Notes: a model not told the origin generated them from the letters alone. Shown: positions 22,882 through 34,679, numbered from the stretch's first letter. The stretch: DNA of 64,000 bases from Schistocerca nitens (GCF_023898315.1 NC_064614.1:504572109-504636108); one strand, 5' to 3'. Program-made: numbers and translations.

Positions 22882-23733
22882 GAAAATAATAGCCCCTGAA
22901 TCAAACTCTCGAACTCAAGTATCCTAAAACAAAATTCTACCCATAGTCCTAACTGTGCAGTACTGCTATACAGTACTGGACCAAAATACTTGTCGGACCT
23001 GTGACCAAGCTGACTTCGTTTGACATTCATTTTCTACTGAAAATGTGCATAAGGCGAAATTCTCCTACAGCCATTTTTGTGCTGTTAGCATGCAAGGAAT
23101 CATGTTGTGGTGTCCGTGTGCGCACATTTTGGTTCTCCATATATATATATAGCTGTTTATAACAAAGAAATTAATTTTTTATCTGTAATTTTCTGTGATT
23201 CTGGTTTCAAGACCTAACTGGCGGAAGAATTTATTGCACATGTTGCAGAATTGAATGTGAATGTGTGAGCACTAGAACAGACGATAATTTTGTATACCCT
23301 TCCTCATCTAATTCAACACCTTATGTTTATCAAAAGCCATACAGCACGCACAGAATGTGTAAAATCTAGTCTAAATGAACCAGGGCACGCTTATTTGTCG
23401 ACGAAAACAAGAAAAAACTGTATCATTCTGATGGGAACGAGATTACTAGAGACTTCACGGAAATGAATTAGCTGATGTAGCAAATTAAAGTGTAGCCCAT
23501 AAAAAGAGAATTAGTCATTGTGCATCCCAAGTTACCAACCTATCGTAACTAAATGCTAGGTATCATTGAGAGCAAGCCGCTAAAAATGGAGAAGTGAGGA
23601 ACTGCAAGCTGCAGGCTCTGGAATACAGTATTCAGTTCCAGTCTCTCCGGCAGGAGGAAGTGATACTACTCCACCTTCGAACAGAACACCACTTAACGAT
23701 GCGTAGCCACCTTCCGTTTACCTATCGACATGT
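22882..23733. other. Unassigned; possible LINE RNase H trace
   Basis: Mostly unrecognised. Between about 23,390 and 23,500 the plus strand holds degraded strings resembling the GNE...NELAD motif of LINE RNase H domains, broken by stops. It is too weak to annotate as a gene. Confidence 0.25.
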
Positions 23734-23801
23734 ATTTCTCAGGATCTATGCACCCAAATTTCGTGAAAATGTAATCACATGTCAGTTCTAGTATAATATA
23801 T
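23734..23801 (+). repeat. Orphan fragment of the Tc1-like 3' region
   Basis: About 67 bases nearly identical (two differences seen) to 22,744-22,810 of the Tc1-like element one kilobase upstream. No terminal repeat or other element sequence flanks it. The CR1-like 5' region starts directly after it. Confidence 0.8.
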
Positions 23802-23947
23802 GGAAAGTTATTTATTTTCACCAGAGTCCTTCGGTAGTTAGGTTTTAGACACAGATCGTGCGTTTTCGTCGGGGTCTAAAGTAGAGTTGCGCAGCATGTG
23901 CCGATAGTACGTTTATCTGAATAGTTTAGTTTTCCACGGTCTTTAGT

Positions 23948-25122
23948 ATGGACAGGGACTGCGATTGTTGTGTGCGGATGCGATCCGAGTTTGTGACACT
24001 TCGCTCTCAGCTTCAGGCTGTGATGGCTTCGGTTAGACAGCTTGAGGCTTCAGTGGATGGGCACCACTGTTGTGCGCCGGCCGTGGGGATCCAACGGACG
24101 TCCAGCACTTCAGAGTTCTCCGATCGGTCCTCACCGGTGGCCAACCCAGTTACTGCTCGCACTGAGGCTGACCCCTCACCTGTGGTCGAGTGGGAGGTCG
24201 CCCCGAGACGTAGCAGGCGGCGAAAGACTTCCCAGGCGGCCGCACGTAAGGCCTCCCCAGCTTGTCTGACAAACAAGTTGGTTCTGGCGCTGCAGTCCGT
24301 AACCGCGGGACTGCTACGGTCGCAGGTTCGAATCCTGCCTCGGGCATGGGTGTGTGTGATGTCCTTAGGTTAGTTAGGTTTAAGTAGTTCTAAGTTCTAG
24401 GGGACTTATGACCTAATATCTTGAGTCCCATAGTGCTCAGAGCCATTTGAACCATTTGAATAAACAAGTTCCAGGTGCTGTCTGTGGCTGACACTGTCGC
24501 TGAGCCAGATGCTATCTGTTGTCCTGTTTCAGAGGAAACCACTCAGCCTGCAAGATCCAGGCAATCGCAGAGGGTAGAATTATTGGTAGTTGGGAGCTCC
24601 AACGTTAGGCGCGTTATGAGGCCCCTTAGGGACTTGGCTGACAAGAAGAGTAGGAAAACCAATGAGCACTCCGTGTGCAAACCGGGTGGAGTCTTTCCAG
24701 ATGTGGAAAGGGTCCTCCCGGATGCCATGAAGAGCACAGGGTGCAGGCAACTGCAGGTGGTTGCTCACGTAGGTACCAATGATGTGTGTCACTTTGGATG
24801 AGAAGAGATTCTCTTTGGTTTCGAGCGGCTAACAGAAGTGGTAAAGGCTGCCAGTCTTGCTTGCAAGATGAAAGCAGAGCTGACCATTTGCAGCATAATC
24901 GACAGGACCGGTTGCGGACCTCTGGTACAGAGCCGAGTGGAGGGTCTGAATCAGAGGCTCAGACGGTTCTGCGACCGTTTAGGCTGCCAATTCCTTGACT
25001 TGCGCCAAAGGGTGGTTGGGTTTCGGGTTCCGCTGAATAGGTCAGGTGTTCACTATCCGCAGGAGGCGGCTACATGGATAGCAGTAGCTGTGTGGCGTGG
25101 ACTGCGCGGTTTTATAAGTTAG
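23948..25122 (+). pseudogene. CR1-like ORF1 (coiled N terminus, SGNH hydrolase)
   Basis: Starts at the ATG at 23,948 (MDRDCDCCVRMRSEF) with a short coiled-coil-like stretch (LRSQLQAVMASVRQLE) and a basic patch (RRSRRRKTSQ). After the SINE at 24,280-24,471 it continues with the hydrolase block VVGSSNVRRV (nucleophile Ser region), then AHVGTNDVCHFG near 24,760-24,800, and ends with SGVHYPQEA, which holds the C-terminal catalytic His region. A stop at 24,799 and a frame change near 24,840 break it. Such esterase domains are known in CR1-clade ORF1 proteins. Confidence 0.75.
24280..24471 (+). mobile_element. SINE family A, 5'-truncated, inside CR1 ORF1
   Basis: Lacks box A but keeps box B (ggttcgaatcctgcc) and the full tail. 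The duplication aaacaagtt occurs at 24,271-24,279 and 24,472-24,480. Truncated start plus target duplication fits incomplete reverse transcription by LINE machinery. Confidence 0.9.
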
Positions 25123-25571
25123 AGGGTCTCGGGAAAACAGAAGAAGGGCTTCAGTCACAAAGGGTGCAGGCTGAACACAGGAAGAACGTAGATACAGGAA
25201 CCATTGGTATAACAGTTGTAAATTGTCGTAGCTGTGTTGGGAAAGCACCAGAGCTCCAAGCGCTAATAGAAAGCACTGATGCGCAAATCGTTATAGGCAC
25301 TGAAAGCTGGCTAAAGCCGGATATAAGCTCAGCCAAAATTTTTGCGAAGAACCTAACGGTGTTCTGAAAGGATAGGCTAAACACGGTTCGCAGTGGCGTG
25401 TTTGTTGCTGTCAGAAGTAGTTTAACTTGTGGCGAAATTGAAGTAGATACTTCCTGTGAGTTAATATGGGCAAAGGTCATTGTTGACAACTGGAATAAAA
25501 TAATAATTGGATCCTTCTACCGACCTCCCAATTCAGATTATACAGTTGCTGAAAGGTTCATAGAAAACTTG

Positions 25572-25776
25572 TTTGCCGGCCGGAGAGGCCGAGTGGTTCT
25601 AGGCGCTACAGTCTGGAACCGCGCGACCGCTACGGTCGCAGGTTCGAATACTGCCTCGGGCATGGATGTGTGTGATGTCCTTAGGTTGGTTAGGTTTAAG
25701 TAGTTCTAAGTTATAGGGGACTGATGACCTCCACTGTTAAGTCCCATAGGGCTCAGAGCCATTTGAACCATTTTTT
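25572..25776 (+). mobile_element. SINE family A, full length, inside CR1 ORF2
   Basis: Full head and tail. The duplication gaaaacttg occurs at 25,563-25,571 and 25,777-25,785. It splits the endonuclease domain, whose coding match resumes on both sides. Confidence 0.92.
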
Positions 25777-27466
25777 GAAAACTTGAGATTCATTTCAGAA
25801 ACTTACCCGACTCATACGATAATAGTTGGTAGTGATTTTAATATACCCTCGATATATTGGCGAAAATACATCTTTAATTCCGGAGGTATCATCCGAAATT
25901 GTACTAAACGCATTCTCTGACAATTATTTCGAGCAGTTAGTTCATGAGCCCACGCGAATAGAAACGTTTGTGAAAACACACTGGACCTCTTAGCAACAAA
26001 TAATCCTGAGTTAATAACGAGCATCAAAACCGATTCAGGGATTAGTGAACACAGTGTTGTCGTAGAGAGATTGAATATTGTAATACCCAGATCCTCGAAA
26101 AATAAGCGAAAAATATACCTTTTCAAAAAAGCAGATAAAAATTCACTTGACGCCTTTCTGAGAGACAGTCTCCTCTCATTCCAAATTAATAATAGCAGTG
26201 TAGGCCAGATGTGGCATGAATTCAAAGAAATAGTGACGACAGCAATTGAGAGATTCATAGCAAATAAATTAACGAACGACGGAGCTGATACTCCTTGGTA
26301 CACAAAACGGGTTAGGCCACAAATTTAAACAGACTCAAAATCCCCAAGATTGGAGGTCTTTTACACATGCTCGAAATTTAGCGCGGACTTCAATGCGAGA
26401 TGCCTATAACAGTTTCCATAACGAAACTTTGTCTCGAAACGTGGCAGAAAATCCAAAGAGATTCTGGTCGTATGTGAACTATGTTAGCGACAAGAAACAA
26501 TCAATGCCTTCTCTGCACGATAGCAATGGAGATACTATCGAAGACAGTGCTGCCAAAGCAGAGTTACTGAACGTAGCCTTCCGAAATGCCTTCACAAAAG
26601 AAGACGAAGTAAATATTCCAGAATTCGAATCGAGAACAGCTGCCAACATGAGTAACGTAGAAGTTATTATTCTCGGAGTAGTGAAGCAACTTAAATCACT
26701 TAATAAAAGTAAGTCTTCTGATCCAGACTGTATACCAATTACGTTCCTTTCGGAGTATGCTGATGCATTAGCTCCATACTTAACAATCATATACAACCGT
26801 TCACTCGACGAAAGATCCGTACCCAAAGACTGGAAAGTTGCACAGGTCACTCCAATATTCAAGAAAGGTAGTAGGAGCAATCCACTAAATTACAGGCACA
26901 TATCGTTAACGTCGGTATGCAGCAGTATTTTAGAACATTTATTGTGTTCGAACATTATGAATTACCTCGAAAGAAACGTTCTATTGACACAACATGGGTT
27001 TAGAAAACGTCGTTCCTGTGAAATACAACTAGCTCTTTATGAAGTGCTGAGTGCTATTGACAAGGGATTTCAGATTGATTCCGTATTTCTGGATTTCCGG
27101 AAGCCTTTTGACACTGTACCACACAAACGGCTCGTAGTGAAATTGCGTGCTTATGGAATATCGTCTCAGTTATGTGACTGGATTTGTGATTTCCTGTCAT
27201 AGAGGTCACAGTTCGTAGTAATTGACAGAATGTCATAGAGTAAAACAGAAGTGATTTCTGGCGTTCCCAAAGGTAGTGTTGTAGGCCCTTTGCTGTTCCT
27301 TATATATGGAAAAGATTTGGGAGACAATCTGAGCAGCCGTCTTTGGTTGTTTGCAGATGATGCTGTTGTTTATCGACTAATAAAGTCATCATAAGGTCAA
27401 AACAAGCTACAAAACGAAGTAGAAAAAATATAGGAATCGTGCGAAAAGTGGCAGTTGACCCTAACT

Positions 27467-27636
27467 GCTCTACAGTCTGGAACCGCGCGACCGCTACGGT
27501 CGCAGGTTCGAATCCTGCCACGGGCATGAATGTCAGTGATATCCTTAGGTTGGTTAGTTTTAAGTTGCTCTAAGTTCTAGGGCACTGATGAGCTCAGAAG
27601 TTAAGTCCCATAGTGCTCAGAGCCATTTGAACCATA
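27467..27636 (+). mobile_element. SINE family A, 5'-truncated, inside CR1 RT
   Basis: Starts in the middle of the tRNA-like head (gctctacagtctggaaccgc). The flanks tgaccctaact (to 27,466) and tgaacctaact (from 27,637) form a target duplication with one mismatch. Confidence 0.88.
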
Positions 27637-28209
27637 TGAACCTAACTAACGAAAAGTGTGAGATCATCCACATAAGTGCTAAAAGGAACTCGTTAAACTT
27701 CGGTTACACGATAAATCAGTCTAACCTAAAAGCCGTAAATTCAACTAAATACCTAGGTATTACAATTACGAACGACTTAAATTGGAACATAGATAATGTT
27801 GTGGGGAAGGCTAACCAAAGACAGCGTTTTATTGGTAGGACACGCAGCACGTTTTGTATTATCGAGAAATATGGGAGAGAGTGTCACAGAAATGATACAG
27901 GATTTGGGCTGGAAAGGCGTTTTTCATAGCGACGGAATCTTCTCACGAAATTCCAATCACCAACTTTCTCCTCCGAATGTGAAAATATTTTGTTGACACC
28001 GACCTACATAGGGAGGAACGATCACCACGATAAAATAAGGGAAATCAGAGCTCGTACGGAAAGATATAGGTGTTCATTCTTTTCGCTTGCTATACGAAAT
28101 TGGAATGATATAGAATTGTGAAGGTGGTTCGATGAACCCTCTGCCAGGCACTTAAATGTGATTTGCAGAGTATCGATGTAGATGTAGATATTCTAAATGT
28201 TTGCGTATA

Positions 28210-28425
28210 GTGTAACTGAGGTGGGATGTTGGAACCAGTCCGGCATTCATCTAGTCGAATGTGGGAAACCACCTACAAACTCTTACAAACCACATTCAGG
28301 CTGGCCGAAACACCGGCCCGCGTCGTTAATCCGCCTTGCGGATTCAATCCAGGACTGCCGCGTCTCCCCGAATCCCGGATGCGACATGCTAAGGCTCGCG
28401 GCTATCCGAGCGGGTACCGTTATTT
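28210..28425 (-). mobile_element. SINE family C
   Basis: On the minus strand it starts with a tRNA-like head (cccgctcggatagccgcgag, box B-like gattgaatccgc) and ends with cccacctcagttacac. This matches the orientation and blocks of the 55,942 copy. It is diverged but nearly full in the head. Confidence 0.7.
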
Positions 28426-28727
28426 TCCGTTCATTTCTGTACATCGGTTATCTATTACAGTAGAAGCAGATCCCAACCTGATCTTACAACAAATATAAAT
28501 GGCAGTTGTTGGATTATTACCCTAACGTGTCACATTCGAGTGTCCACTATTTTCACATAGACAGTTGTCTTGGTACTTTAATCAGCCTAAAATGAGCGAG
28601 ATACAGCTTTCAATATCCACACAGTAATGTCCTTTCTCACCGTAGAACTGACATTTAGTTCAAAATGATCCTCTTACATCAAAAACTGAGCCACAAGTTA
28701 CAAAATATGGTGACTCAGCCTTCATAG
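28426..28727. other. Unassigned sequence
   Basis: No gene or repeat recognised. Confidence 0.3.
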
Positions 28728-29855
28728 CGTTGTTGTTGTTGTGGTCTTCAGTCCTGAGACTGGTTTGATGCAGTTCTCCATGCTACTCTATCCTGTGCAA
28801 GCTTCATCATCTCCCAGTACCTACTGCAACCTACATCCTTCTGAATCTGCTTAGTCTATTCATCTCTTGGTCTCCCTCTACGATTTTTACCCTCCACGCT
28901 GCCCTCCAATACTAAACTGGTGATCCCTTGCTGCCTCAGAACATGTCCTACCAACCGATCCCTTCTTCTAGTCAAGTTGTGCCACAAACACCTCTTCTCC
29001 CCAGTCCTATTCAATACTTCCTCATTAGTTATGTGATCTACCCATCTAATCTTCAGCATTCTTCTGTAGCACCACATTTCGAAAGCTTCTATTCTCTTCT
29101 TGTTTAAACTATTTATCGTCCACGTTTCACTTCCATACATGGCTACACTCCATACAAATACTTTCAGAAACGACTTCCTGACATTTAAATCTATACTCGA
29201 TGTTAACAAATTTCTCTTCTTCAGAAACGCTTTCATTGCCATTGCCAGTCTACATTTCATATCTTCTCTACTTCGACCATCATCATTTTGCTCCCCAAAT
29301 AGCAAAACTCCTTTACTACTTTAAGTGTCTCATTTCCTAATCTAATTCCCTCAGCATCAACAGACTTAATTCGACTACATTCCATTATCCTCGATTTGCT
29401 TTTGTTGATGTTCATCTTATATCCTCCTTTCAAGACACTGTCCATTCCGTTCAACTGCTCTTCCAAGTCCTTTGCTGTCTCTGACAGAATTACAATGTCA
29501 TCGGCGAACCTCAATGTTTTTATTTCTTCTCCATGGAATTTAATACCTACTCCGAATTTTTCTTTTGTTTCCGTTACTGCTTGCTCAATATACAGATTGA
29601 ACAACATCGGGGAGAGGCTACAAACCTGTCTCACTCCCTTCCCAACCACTGCTTCCCTTTGATGTCCCTCGACTCTTATAACTGCAATCTGGTTTCTGTA
29701 CAAATTGTAAATAGCTTTTCGCTTCCTATGTTTTACCCCTGCCACCTTCAGAATTTGAAAGAGAGTATTCTAGTCAACATTGTCAAAAGCTTTCTCTAGT
29801 CTACAAATGCTAGGAACGTAGGTTTGCCTTTCCTTAATCTAGCTTCTGAAGTAGA
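28728..29855 (-). mobile_element. RTE-like LINE copy 2, 5'-truncated
   Basis: A second copy of the family at 14,290-15,895, colinear with its 3' two thirds. It starts with the same ggtcttcagtcctgagactg 3' end and stops inside the RT domain near 29,855. The two copies differ at scattered positions and share no flanks, so they are separate insertions. Confidence 0.88.
28856..29800 (-). pseudogene. RTE-like RT, C-terminal part
   Basis: Motifs match copy 1: AVVGKGVRQVC, SPMLFNLYIEQ, the catalytic FADD (RFADDIVILSE), CYLGSKM, TWTINSLNKKRIEAF and RRMLKIRWVDHITNEEVL. A frame change near 29,270-29,300 and loss of everything upstream of the RT core make it non-functional. Confidence 0.85.
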
Positions 29856-30989
29856 ATCCACGAGCGTTTATGGCACTCTAAACACGTCCAACATTATCAC
29901 GTTTATGTTCTCTGGCAAGTCAAGAAAAGAACAGTCAAACAGAATACTTAATTTAAAGGAATTTCTTTCGCAGAGGAAACGGTCGTGATAATTTCAGTGC
30001 TCCTCTGTTAGTATTTGTGATCTACGCAACAAGAGTTCCTCTCACAAAATAAATTTTTGCCTCTAACTCCATCGTTGCAGAAATCCGGGAGCGCTGAGAT
30101 GTGAAAGCCGATTTCGTTCTGTTCGGGAACATTTTGTTCATTATTTCCTCCTCGGAGACGCGGAGGCTCGGGGTAAATGAGCATTTGTTCCCTATTCTAC
30201 GGCGGGCAGTGCTTGTTCGCTGAACAGTTCACAAAGAACTGCTTTAATAAAAAGAGACTAAAAGTGTCTGTACTTGCTCAGCCAGAAAAAATTAGGTCCG
30301 CGGAATGAATCCTTTAGAAGAGTCAACCAGATAGCAACCGTGACTAAACAATATCTGAGGCTGTGCATAAGGGGAACTGCACACTTCGGATCGACACAAA
30401 GCGCTGCTCCACAGTAACGTTTACGTCTCTAAATCATGATACCGGGCTTATATTTAATTTCTTTTCAGCAGTCGCTCATGAGATAGTAGACTTCTGATAA
30501 AATTACAGATCAGACTAGTCAAACAAATTCTATCTATGTTCTTATTGGTATGTAGTTTCAGGAAGGAAATAAAAAAATTAGTGTAAAGTTTAATCGAATT
30601 GTCGTAATGTTTAATAAAGTTGTTTTACTCATTCATTATCGATTAGACAATAATAATTGACTAAGGACAGAAAGGACGACCGGAAAGTGTCATGCCGAAT
30701 GAAAATGCGAGTAACATGCTTGCTTCCGGAAAATGATAAATATTTTGTAATATTTTCGGAAATTATAGTAACATGAATGCTTATTAACAGATTTAAGACA
30801 TTTATTCAGATATACTCCACTTTATATTTGTTACCAGAGTAATATTTGACATTCTACACAGGTGTGTTAAACTTAAGGACAAAATTAATGTTCGTATCAT
30901 GTGTCGCTGCAAAGTAACATAGGTCGATGAAACTTGGATCATACATAAAAAGAATTTCTGCACTGTAGTACAATACAGTACGGAAGACG
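29856..30989. other. Unassigned sequence
   Basis: No gene or repeat recognised. Confidence 0.3.
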
Positions 30990-31172
30990 TAAAATGTAAA
31001 TGTCGTGTGACTAGGGCCTCCCGTCGGGTAGACCGTTCGCCGGGTGCAAGTCTTTCGATTTGAAGCCACTTCGGCGACTTGCTCATCGATGTGGATGAAA
31101 TGATGATGATTAGGACAAAACAACAGCCAGTCCCTGAGCGGAGAAAATCTCCGACCCAGCCGGGAATCGAAC
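30990..31172 (-). mobile_element. SINE family D, head-truncated
   Basis: On the minus strand it begins at the box B-like ggttcgattcccggctgggt and continues with ctcagggactggctgttgtt. It ends with a block around gcacccggcgaacggtctac. It is related to the 20,350 copy in head and middle, with a longer 3' body. Confidence 0.6.
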
Positions 31173-31944
31173 CTTTTTTTTTTGTAACCATATATATTTA
31201 TTTAAATTTTTAACAGCGATGTAATTTTAAAACATTTATTTCTATTAAGATATTATATTCCTACAGTTGGTTAACATTACTGTCGTTTTTTATAAGTTTT
31301 CGATTGTATATTCTTTTCTTTTGCATTTGTCTCTTATTGTTTTTCCATGGCCAATAGCCGCCTTTTTTGTGGGTAAACCATTGCAGAACAGGTATAATAC
31401 TTTATATCTATCGTCAAAAAATTGATTACGAGTTCAGTCATGCACTTTTTTCTGCTACAGGCACGATGTGCATCCGGATTGGGTATCTTCCTCTGGTCAG
31501 CACTGTTAGGTGGGACAATATGAGAGAAAATACCAGCATGGCAAATGGAGCAGATGTGGGAGAAATTTTTACATATACTACAAACTAAAGATAAATTGAA
31601 GAAGAAAGCAAAAATAATGTCATGTTATTTAAGAAAAGCAGAGAGGAGAGTATAAATTTTATAAAGCACATAGTAAAGGAAACCTTCATTGTTTTATGGG
31701 TAGTTGGTGCTCTTCACTAAGTAATGCTTGTATCCTATACAATATAGTACAAATAATGAAGTATATCTGGATACCATGCAACACCACATAATCGAAATAG
31801 CTGTTGTCTCTTTTTTGTCACAAACACACGTTTAGAAGCACTTGTAGGACTATTGGACGTACTTTTGACTCTGATTTGGATGTGAGCATGACAGAGGTTT
31901 AGTGGAATGCACTTTGTAACACTGATTTCACTGAGAAGAAACAC
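31173..31944. other. Unassigned AT-rich sequence
   Basis: No gene or repeat recognised. Confidence 0.3.
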
Positions 31945-32900
31945 TTTAGAAACTATACTTGGCTATTTCGAGGCGAGAGAAGAAAGACTTTCTCTTCTAT
32001 GGTGCATTTATTCACTTTCACTGCACACTTTCTTCTCGTGGTGAGTGTGGTGAGGTGGCTGGTGGTGGTGCTGAGGGTCACAGGCTGGGCAGGACTCTGC
32101 CGATTGCTGCCTGCATTGGAATCTGTAGGAAGTTTTTGAAGCTCTCGCGGTAACGTCTGTGCTGCTGGGCTGTCTTGTTTTCCTCCCATAGGTCCATCAG
32201 GAAGGCCAGCTGGTCGGTCTGCCTCCTCGCTACGATGGCGTGTGCCGTCATGGTGAGGATCCAGAGAGTCGCCAGTCGCTTGCGTCGTGGAAATGGGTTG
32301 GAGTCTTGGCCGGTGATTGCTTCCACCGTGATGCTTCCCAAAAAATGTTTCAAATGGCTCTGAGCGCTATGGGACTTAACATCTGTGGTCATCAGTCTCC
32401 TAGAACTTAGAACTAATGTACTTAAACCTAACTAACCTAAGGACATCACACACATCCATGCCCGAGGCAGGATTCGAACCTGCGACCGTAGCGGTGACGC
32501 GGTTCCTGACTGAAGCGCCTAGAACCGCACAGCCACACCGGCCGGCGTGATGCTTCCCGGTGCCGTTCTGTTGATAAGGACCACCATCTGCTAGCATGCT
32601 TCCCATATGTTGGTGGCGTTCCCGCAGGTGAAACGGTGCTCGAGGTGCTCGAGGTCATGGCACATACGTCACACTTGTCACTTGCGACGAGTTTTATCTC
32701 CGCCAGTCTTTGGTTGGTTGGAACCGTTCTGTTTACTGTTTTGTACCATGTCTCCTTTGCATCTACAGGCAGCACATTTTCCGAGACATTTTCTCACTTT
32801 TTTTACCAATTGTGCTCGGGCCCTTAGGATTGACATTCTGTCGCGCTGACCACTCAGGTACCGGGGGCGGACGGTACAGAAGATAACTGAAAGGAATACG
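31945..32900 (-). pseudogene. LINE ORF2 C terminus (zf-RVT type), split by SINE
   Basis: Read on the minus strand it contains ETWYKTVNRTVPTNQRLAEI, then the CxxC half of a zinc finger (SDKCDVC). After the SINE at 32,340-32,545 come RKRLATLWILTM, DLWEENKTAQQHRRYRES and a stop at 32,078. This arrangement resembles the C terminus of the LINE at 13.5-20.3 kb, so it is probably a 5'-truncated relative. Frame changes occur within the finger. Confidence 0.65.
32340..32545 (-). mobile_element. SINE family A, full length (minus)
   Basis: Complete head and tail on the minus strand. A 13-bp duplication cgtgatgcttccc (32,327-32,339 and 32,546-32,558) flanks it and lies inside LINE coding sequence. Confidence 0.93.
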
Positions 32901-32959
32901 CAGTGACACAAACAGAAATGACACATTGAGTGACAGACAACAGTTACACTGAAGTCACC

Positions 32960-33802
32960 ACGACTCATTATGGTCGTCTGCACATTAAAGAAGGTGGAAC
33001 ATGGTCCTTAATACACTCTGAGCCGGCCGCGGTGGCCGTGCGGTTCTAGGCGCTGCAGTGCGGAACCGCGGGACTGCTACGGTCGCAGGTTCGAATCCTG
33101 CCTCGGGCATGGATGTGTGTGATGTCCTTAGGTTAGTTAGGTTTAAGTAGTTCTGAGTTCTAGGGGACTGATGGCCACAAATGTTAAGTCCCATAGAGCT
33201 CAGAGCCATTTTTAATACACTCTGTGGCTACCACGGACGGCATTGCACGCTCTGCATTGTGCTGCCATGCTGGCCACAAGGTTAGTAAGGAGTTCTTGTG
33301 CCAGCCCTTCATTCCTCCGCCAGCGCGGATGACTGTTGCTGGGTGGTCGTCGTTGTATGCGAAAGTACTGCAATACGTCTCCTTAGTGAATCCCACACGT
33401 GCTCGATGGGATTTAAGTCGTGGGAACGGGCAGACCAGTCCACTCGCCGAATATCCTTTTCTCTTAGAGCTTCTCCACCGGCGCAGTTCGATGCAGTCAC
33501 TCTTTCGCATTCATGAAAATGAAGTGAAGTTTGAATGCACCCCTGAAAGAGACACATTTGAAAGCTGTACGGTGTCACAATAACGTTGAATGGTGAGTGT
33601 ATCGTGTTCAAAGGTTTGGAGGGAAGTGTGCCCATGCAACATTATACCTCCCCACACAGTATCACCTGGATCACCAAACCGATCGTGTTCGGCAACGCTC
33701 CTGGGTGCGTTACGTGTTCCCGTCTCCCGCCATATGTTGTTGGCAGGTACGCACTATGCGGAAATTACTTTCCTCTTTAAGTTTGTAACACGAGCGTTTG
33801 CG
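32960..33802 (-). pseudogene. Tc1-like transposase remnant, split by SINE
   Basis: On the minus strand it shows a catalytic-domain block GDTVWGGIMLHG, then ARSHDLNPIEHVWDSLRRRI (the NPIE block carries the third catalytic residue). C-terminal sequence continues into the SINE at 33,021-33,211 and a little beyond. The second Asp block (normally DNARPH) is not readable, and no terminal repeats are identified. The left boundary is approximate. Confidence 0.7.
33021..33211 (+). mobile_element. SINE family A, full length
   Basis: Complete head; the tail lacks only the final few bases. The duplication ttaatacactctg (33,008-33,020 and 33,212-33,224) flanks it. It is inserted in the Tc1-like remnant. 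Confidence 0.93.
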
Positions 33803-33841
33803 CCGGCCGGTGTGGCCGAACGGTTCCAGGCGCTTCAGTCT
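33803..33841 (+). mobile_element. SINE family A head fragment
   Basis: Only the first 39 bases of the head (gccggccggtgtggccgaac and on to cgcttcagtc), then an abrupt change to the 5' region of a LINE. It may be a SINE cut by the LINE insertion, or the LINE's own captured start. Confidence 0.75.
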
Positions 33842-33988
33842 TTTTCTATATGATCCAAGTTCCAAGTTGGCCTTTGGCAGCGCTACGGTGATACACGCTG
33901 TTTGTATTCCTGCCGCGGAGCGAGCGCTCGTGTTGTTCACATCGTACTCGGCCGTTTCTCGCGTGCCGTACTCAGCATATAGATCACC

Positions 33989-34451
33989 ATGGCGCACCAG
34001 TACAGAAAATCGATACTCAAAGTTACGTTCCGCAACGAATTTGCACGACTCAAAGCACTTGAAATCGAACGATTCCTACGAGAAGAGGCAAAAATCCCTG
34101 CGACCGACATTCTTGGCATTCACGTGTCCATTGTCAGTAGCATCGTATATGTCAAGATCATCAACGACTCAACATGTGAGTGGATCCTTCGGGAGACGAA
34201 ACAGGGCCTCCGTTTCTGCCATGCTGATGGCAACATGAGGACTGTGCACGTCGATTATTCTGGCATGGGGCTCCGCACGATCAGACTTTTCGAACTTCCA
34301 TTCGAACTACCGGCGGAGGACGTCGTGGCAGCACTGCGCCCTTATGGCACGGTGCATAATCATATTGCGGAAAAATGGACGCAATTCCAGACATATCCTG
34401 TACTGAACGGAGTCCGTCAGGTCCGAATAGAACTTAAAAGACATGTAGCTT
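33989..34451 (+). pseudogene. LINE ORF1 N-terminal part
   Basis: The ATG at 33,989 gives MAHQYRKSILKVTFRNEF. About 154 open codons include IRLFELPFELPAEDVVAAL and YGTVHNHIAEKW, similar in pattern to the ORF1 block at 14,045-14,140 (VRIYNLAPEMDD...). The zinc-knuckle part expected next is missing because the SINE interrupts it. Its role would be binding element RNA. Confidence 0.6.
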
Positions 34452-34632
34452 CCCGAGCGATTCTAGGCGCTACAGTCAGGAACCGCGCTACGGCTACGGT
34501 CGCAGGTTCGAATCCTGCCTCGGGCTTGGATGTGTGTGATGTCCTTAGGTTAGTTAGGTTTAAGTAGTACTAAGTTCTAGGGGACTGATGACCACAGATG
34601 TTAAATCCCATAGTGCTCAGAGCCATTTGAAC
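34452..34632 (+). mobile_element. SINE family A, head partly missing
   Basis: Starts at ccgagcgattctaggcgcta and runs through box B and tail to gagccatttgaac. No convincing target duplication. Confidence 0.85.
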
Positions 34633-34679
34633 GACAAGCGTTTGCATTGGGCGTATCCGCGACACGCGATGTTGAAATA

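Larger units (their letters stand above)
25210..27930 (+). pseudogene. CR1-like ORF2: endonuclease and RT (broken)
   Basis: The endonuclease part shows TVVNCRSCVGK, IVIGTESWLKPDI and GSFYRPPNSD, then, past the SINE at 25,572, IIVGSDFNIPSIYW (the usual D-N catalytic block). The RT part (26,393-27,400) shows PKRFWSYVNY, KSSDPDCIPITFL, VTPIFKKGSR, QHGFRKRRS, FLDFRKPFDTVPH, SGVPKGSVVGPLLF and FADDAVVY, the catalytic Asp pair. After the SINE at 27,467 the thumb region follows (NSTKYLGITI). Stops at 25,365, 26,326 and 27,200 among others. Confidence 0.85.
23803..28190 (+). mobile_element. CR1-like LINE, near full length, with three SINEs
   Basis: Covers a 5' untranslated part, ORF1 with an SGNH-hydrolase (esterase) domain, ORF2 with endonuclease and RT, and a 3' end in which a conserved block (ccctctgccaggcacttaaa, 28,139 onward) leads to a short gatgta repeat tail. 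This layout is that of CR1-clade LINEs. Three family A SINEs interrupt it (24,280, 25,572, 27,467). Several stops and frameshifts make it inactive. Confidence 0.85.
33842..34676 (+). mobile_element. LINE 5' end with ORF1 (Tx1/L1-like?), truncated
   Basis: 5' region followed by an ORF1 start at 33,989. The element is interrupted by a SINE at 34,452 and then lost at the Tc1-like insertion (34,680). I find no clear continuation after 36,101. Confidence 0.6.

Noticed and set aside
23270..23530. LINE RNase H domain
   Set aside because: Only the GNE and NELAD-like strings are visible with stops between; too short and broken to distinguish from chance.
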